Shown piece by piece: positions 59,222 to 64,000 of a DNA stretch of 64,000 nt. The translations under genes were made by a program, and so were the position numbers. Numbering within the stretch: position 1 is the stretch's first letter; each line of letters starts with the position of its first letter. The stretch covers positions 39,088,762 to 39,152,761 of the forward strand of contig NC_053042.1 of NCBI RefSeq assembly GCF_003473485.1. Direction: 5' to 3'. This DNA comes from Medicago truncatula (Eukaryota; Streptophyta; Magnoliopsida; Fabales; Fabaceae). The notes under the pieces were generated by a model. The model ran no database searches. It saw only the letters and a list, made by a program, of their open reading frames with translations, and was not told where the DNA came from.

Positions 59222-62002
59222 TGTGATGAAAAGAGAGGAAAGCTATGAAACTATTGAATTGATATGAAAGGGTGATATTACAAATGAAGAAGTTGCCCAC
59301 TAATGGGGTTGTTACAAGTTATTTATACTAATGCCTACTAGGATTAATGTGTCACTCATCTATATAAGTTGGAAGGTGTTCACAACACTTCCAACTTGGG
59401 ATGAGAAATACAAAAGTACATCGAACAAAAGAAATGACAAGAAGAGATGCCGGAAACACATCGGCTAAAAGCAAAGTCATCAAACAAGTGCTTATCCAAC
59501 AAGAAGAAACCACGACTCAAGGTTTAACCGCTTGAAGGATGAAGCATCAAAGCAACGCTTAACCACCATCCGGCAGAAGCAATCATCAACAATGCCAATT
59601 AAGGCACAACACTTAACCACCAAGCAGAAACTGTATGTCAAGTTTAACCACTTGGCAGAAGCACAAAAAAAAAAAAAAAAAAAACGACGATTAACCATCT
59701 TGGATAGAAGCACAACAACGCTTAACCATTCATGACAGAAGCTTATCAACATGGCTTAACCATCATGAACAGAAGCACAACACAAGAAGCAAAGCCAGCA
59801 TAGGCTAATAAGAAAAATGAAGAAGAAAGCCATGGACAGAAACTATTACCACAGTATGACAGGAAAACTCAATGAGCTTCAAACATAATGGATCCTCCAA
59901 CAATGAAGCTTCAAAATATCCAACAAATTGGGTGTGATCTTCACAATGATATACAAACCCAAAGAACAAGAGAAAGCTTCACTAACGATCCAGGACTAAC
60001 AAACTGAGGGCATATCCCATGCTTCAGAAATCAAACCAAGGCTTCCAAAACAGATCCGAAGCCATAAAAAAATGTATCAAAAAAATAGCAACTAAAGCAT
60101 GAAACTTAATCACCAAACCAGCAGCAACAAACTGTGATACTTCATTAGTCAATGTCCCAAGAATCTGATTCATGAACAATAGACAAAACAAACTTGCAGA
60201 AACTGAGCTAGAATCATAAGTCTCGCCAAATACCGGAACACCAACAATGTCACAACAGAACCAACTATGAAGTACAAGGTCTCAAATCCAATTTAACATT
60301 CTATGTGCAATCTGTCAGACTTCAAATAGTAGCCAAATTCCAAGGGTGAACCAGTAGAACCAAGAAGCACAAAAAAGAAACCACAGAAATTCCAAAACTG
60401 GTATCTTAGCTCATCAACAGTGAATGTACTCTTGAGAGAAGAATAACAACAAACAACGGTTGTAGACTCCACAAATCCAATAGAATTCTTATAAGGAATA
60501 TCAACATTGAAGCTGTGATGTATTCCATATAAGAAATACTAAAAAGGTAAAGAAATTCTTCTGCGATTATAATAACAAAAGAAGGAAGCTCCCTCAACAA
60601 AACCATCAACACCAGCAGCAAGGATGACTCTTACCAAGAGTATTGCAAGCATTCAAATCATATCCAATTAACAATCAACAACTAAGAACAACAATCAACA
60701 ATATGCTCAAGAATTGTATAGAATCAGAATATCATGGAATTATAACAAGACTACTAACAAGTGTTTCCAAGGAAGAATGAACCAGAAGCAAAATCTTTGA
60801 CGTGCACCGCACCAACACCACACACAAACGAGTTCGAGGCTGAATAACATAGCGCAAACTCCTCACATTCACGTCTGAACATCAATCACATTTGATGAGG
60901 AGAAGCCACCGAATATCGCACAAGAATTGTGCCTAACAATCAGCAACCTCACACAATCTCAACGAAAACCGCAGTCAACAATGTCGAAGTCGAAGACTAA
61001 ATGAATGTAGAGAAGCTTCATGTCTGAATGCAATAACATTGAAGAAAACCCATACTTGCTGCCAAAAATTCATCTCATCTTCAAAGAAAACTTATCACAA
61101 ACACCTTGAGAGCACAATTTGTCATCAGAATTTGTGAGAGAAATCAACCTCCCTCAGATCAGATACGAATCCGTCAATTGTCAAAGTGGATCAGAAAATT
61201 AATTTTTGTCATGGAATTGAAAACGGCAAACCCTAGAATTTGGGATTAAGAGCAAGCATAAACAAAACTGTGATGAAAAACGGAATTTCAAAAGAGAATT
61301 GTGATTGCAAGGACATGATTCAATCACGAAATCGAAAGATTCAGAAACTGGAAATTGCAATAGATGAAGAATTCGAATAAGATTTTCGAATCACACGTGA
61401 AATGGAACCAAAAAAACTAACAGAAAGTAACAAAATCACGGAACCCTGGAAATTAGGGGAAAAATGTGAGAACAAAGGAAACGCGATCAAACGCAAACAC
61501 AAATTGGAAAGAAAATTTTGTTCATGTGAAACTGAGATGCAGATCAAAAGAGAAATTGATCAAACAAATCAAGAACAGAAACTGAATCAAAGTAGTGGAC
61601 AAAGATCATAACAAAGAAAACTGAATCTCAATATTGAGATTGTAACAGAATCAAGAAAGAAAGCTTGAGAAGCAATTTTTTTTTTCTCGAGAAATTAAGG
61701 GAAAATCAAAGAGAAATGACAATAAAGGAAAAGAATAAAGAAAGAAATAAACGAGAAAATTGAATTTTCTTAAGAAAATGCAGCGGAAAATATCATTCAA
61801 GGTGGATGCCAAACCAGGCTCTGATACCATGTTATAAAACATGCATCCATGGAAGAAAAGAGAGGAAAGCTACGAAACTATTGTATTGATACGAAAGAGT
61901 GAAATTACAAATGAAGAAGTTGCCCACTAATAGGTTTGTTACAAGTTATTTATACTAATGCCTATTAGGACTAATGTGTCAATCATCTATATCGCTAATA
62001 CA
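59222..62002 (-). mobile_element. Small non-coding LTR element (tRNA-Met primed)
   Basis: Two direct repeats of about 166-173 bp (59222-59387 and 61830-62002) flank a 2.4-kb interior. On the minus strand the LTR at 61830 is followed directly by TGGTATCAGAGCC, a primer-binding site complementary to initiator tRNA-Met, so the element points to the minus strand. The LTRs contain TATAAATA. Over about 135 aligned bp they differ at about 10 sites, suggesting an age of a few million years. No gag or pol was found, so it is a non-autonomous, LARD-like element, structurally whole in outline. It interrupts the 3' flank of gene I. Target duplication not resolved. Confidence 0.75.
59520..59780. repeat. 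Degenerate tandem repeat inside the LTR element
   Basis: About six to seven units of 25-45 bp, each with TTAACCA followed by CAGAAGC (for example cttaaccaccatccggcag, tttaaccacttggcagaagc). A poly(A) tract interrupts the row near 59666. Confidence 0.7.
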
Positions 62003-62069
62003 CATATTTACAAAGTAAGAGTTTGGAACAATAATATTAGTATGCTGAACAACAATAAACAATATAAAG

Positions 62070-62583
62070 TTATTTTACAAAGAAACGTTGGAACTTCACA
62101 CGTTGTTCTGCCATCCACGACCCAAGACCCCTTGCATAGTTCAGTGAATGTTGGTTAATTGTGTTATACTTAGGCCTAACTTCTATTCCTTCAAGAACTA
62201 GACCTCTCTTCCAATTACCACCCTTTGTCTGTATCACATTCATCTGGACTTCTTCATTTTCTATGCCTGAATTGAAGAACTCCCCCATCTCAATCTCCAA
62301 CCACCCATCACTTCTCACACTAGGACGTTGCAATCCGTCTACTCTGTCGTGCAGCTGCGGCCTACCTTCCACATTTGGATCCAAACAGACAATTTTAGTA
62401 CTACTCTGGCCACCTTCGACACCAACTGATAAATCCGCAGGACGGTTCTGAAATCCCGAAGCATTAATCATTTTGAACACAACATAAGCTGCATATTGAG
62501 TATTTGGGGACAGGACGATGGTGTTTATCACACCATGAATTTCAAGCCAACACACATCAACAAGCTTAGCGACTTCAGGGAAC
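62070..62583 (-). CDS. Gene I: F-box/PP2-B-like protein, exon 3 (5' exons off window)
   Basis: The exon opens after an AG acceptor at 62584-62585 with FPEVAKLVDVCWLEI. It continues through INTIVLSPNTQYAAYVVFK, RSDGWLEIEMGEFFNSG and GIEVRPK. The stop found at this point in most copies is replaced by a Tyr codon, so the frame runs about 32 residues further to a lysine end, resembling the extension of gene D. Near-identity with gene H shows a recent duplication. By analogy with H (intron 2 of 1867 bp) exon 2 should lie near 64.4 kb, outside the window, so it cannot be judged whether the gene is complete. Confidence 0.8.
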
Positions 62584-64000
62584 CTGTCCAAAAGTAGTAC
62601 ACAGAAGATGCAAAGATTAGAACATAATAACTGAGAGAATTAAAACTTAAAAGTGTTTCATTGCATGACAGCCAGAGTGAGTATATATATACGGGTTGAT
62701 AAATTAACAGTGCAGGATCGTTAACTAAAAATTGGAGATCGTTACCAAGCATAACTCAAGTATTTCAAACTGAAACTAAATGACAGACTTCTCAGTGAAT
62801 AAGTTATATATGCCGTTTCAGGAAATCCAACATTCATCTTCTCCCATACTTAAAGGACATCTACTTTTCTACGTGCCTCACTTTCTCATGATAAGTGTGG
62901 ATATATAAGCAATATATACAACTGCTCGATTGTCACAACATAAGAGTTGGAATTGGAAAAATGATAACATTATGCAAAAGATATAATAGGCAAGGTAATT
63001 CAATGGGATTTCTTGATAAAAAGTAAAATTTCAAAGAAAACATGGTTACATGTACTGCATCTTCAATGTGAGTCCAGTGTCCACACATGTGGCCTAGTAA
63101 GCTTCTACATAGGCCTGATAGTGTAAGGATGAAGTTACCCTAGCCAATTGTGCATTTCAAATATCTGAGCAGATAATAGACTGTATCAAGATGAAGATTA
63201 ATAGTCAAATAGTCAACTCAAGATTGAGTATTGAGTACATTGGTCAACTCAAGATTATTGAGTACATTGTTCAACTTTTTGAAACTAAATTAAGAGGAAC
63301 AAATGTCAGAAAATGGGAATTCAATACAACTTAGAGTGTGGTGAGCACGACACAAATGATGACCATGAACATCATCAGTTTTCCTCAAAGACCACCTGCC
63401 ATCCTTAATGATGAAGTACTCGACAAATAAAATAATGGAATAGAAGTTTACAGCTATGACTTTATAGAAATCAATTTTAACTTGAACAAAGGAAGGGAAA
63501 ACAAATCATGAAAAATCAATTCGCCAAGAACATGTGTAGAAATAACAAGTCTTAAAATAAGAACTATAGCTTTAGTTGTAAAGTAACAAACAAATTGGTC
63601 TAATATTTAAAAAATTTGGTAAAATGATGCATTCAAAAATATATAGGTTCCGTTGCCAAAGCAATTAGGATCAAAAAAGGAAAGTCTGCAGATTAAGCAA
63701 AAACTGCAGCGCTACAGAAGAAGGATCTTGCTCTTTCAAGAAGAAAAGAAAAAAAAAAAGAAGGATCTTGGGTCTCCAAGCTGAACTTGGATGCAAAAGA
63801 TAGTTGGGTGAAGAGCACTGATATGTGTTGCTGATACTTAGCTGAAGTAATATGGAGGAACAGATTCCAAATTCTAAGTCACAGGGACATCGGAAATTTT
63901 TGCAAGCACTTGTTTGACTGAACGTTCTTTGAATTTGGGTTTGAACCCGAGGTGGTTGCTATGAGTTTTGATATAATCATTCTTCACTAACTTTGATTAG
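62584..64000 (-). other. Intron 2 of gene I (runs off window)
   Basis: Aligns with intron 2 of gene H nearly throughout, including a copia fossil at about 62810-63185 and the aaaatgatgcattcaaaaa block. A local repeat of agaaggatcttg occurs at 63717 and 63760. No exon present. Confidence 0.75.

Noticed and set aside
61402-61611. 69-codon plus-strand frame
   Set aside because: Lies in the purine-rich interior of the non-coding LTR element; composition explains it.

Overview
The window looks like AT-rich nuclear DNA from a papilionoid legume, very probably Medicago truncatula or a close relative. The evidence is the spliced plant genes, an Au-type SINE, legume-type MITEs and LTR elements, and a degenerate GH81 gene resembling the legume beta-glucan elicitor-binding protein family. 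The species is inferred; the plant and legume assignment is firmer.

The backbone is a tandem array of F-box/PP2 genes (PP2-B type: an F-box exon, a short linker exon and a PHLOEM PROTEIN 2 lectin-like exon), all on the minus strand. Eight loci plus an intron relic are visible. A (1-253) is a broken partial exon at the left edge. B (3661-6283) is intact. C (7691-8734) has lost its F-box exon. D (10702-14929), E (16611-20584), F (40000-41772), G (43803-46076) and H (54741-57512) are intact. I (62070-62583 onward) runs off the right edge. The five-exon-boundary pattern is the same in every intact copy: intron 1 is phase 0 and intron 2 is phase 2, and exon 2 is 119 bp in most copies. Neighbours look like sister pairs (B/C, D/E, F/G, H/I). 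A Ty1/copia RNase H fossil sits in intron 2 of A and of D to I. The products should act as SCF ubiquitin-ligase substrate adaptors with a glycan-binding-type PP2 domain.

Between E and F (20.6-40 kb) the array is interrupted by a gene-poor stretch. It contains three decayed GH81 endo-beta-1,3-glucanase-like genes on the plus strand (22.7-24.0, 34.5-35.4 and 35.9-36.6 kb). A duplicated 1.6-kb segment (24.0-25.6 and 26.8-28.4 kb) carries the antisense 3' end of a callose synthase gene and a LINE RNase H remnant. A PP2 intron relic lies at 37-39 kb.

Between G and H (46.2-54 kb) lies a compact mobile-element island. It holds a foldback MULE, a Stowaway-like MITE, a 3.26-kb MULE carrying a decayed plant-mobile-domain gene, a legume repeat, a solo LTR with perfect target duplication and a perfect 91-bp tandem duplication. 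A small non-coding LTR element (59.2-62.0 kb) sits in the 3' flank of gene I. I found no tRNA or rRNA genes and no CRISPR arrays. I found no clearly new molecular system. The most notable features are the record of array history left by insertions in paralogous introns, and the palindrome arrays in the MULE ends.
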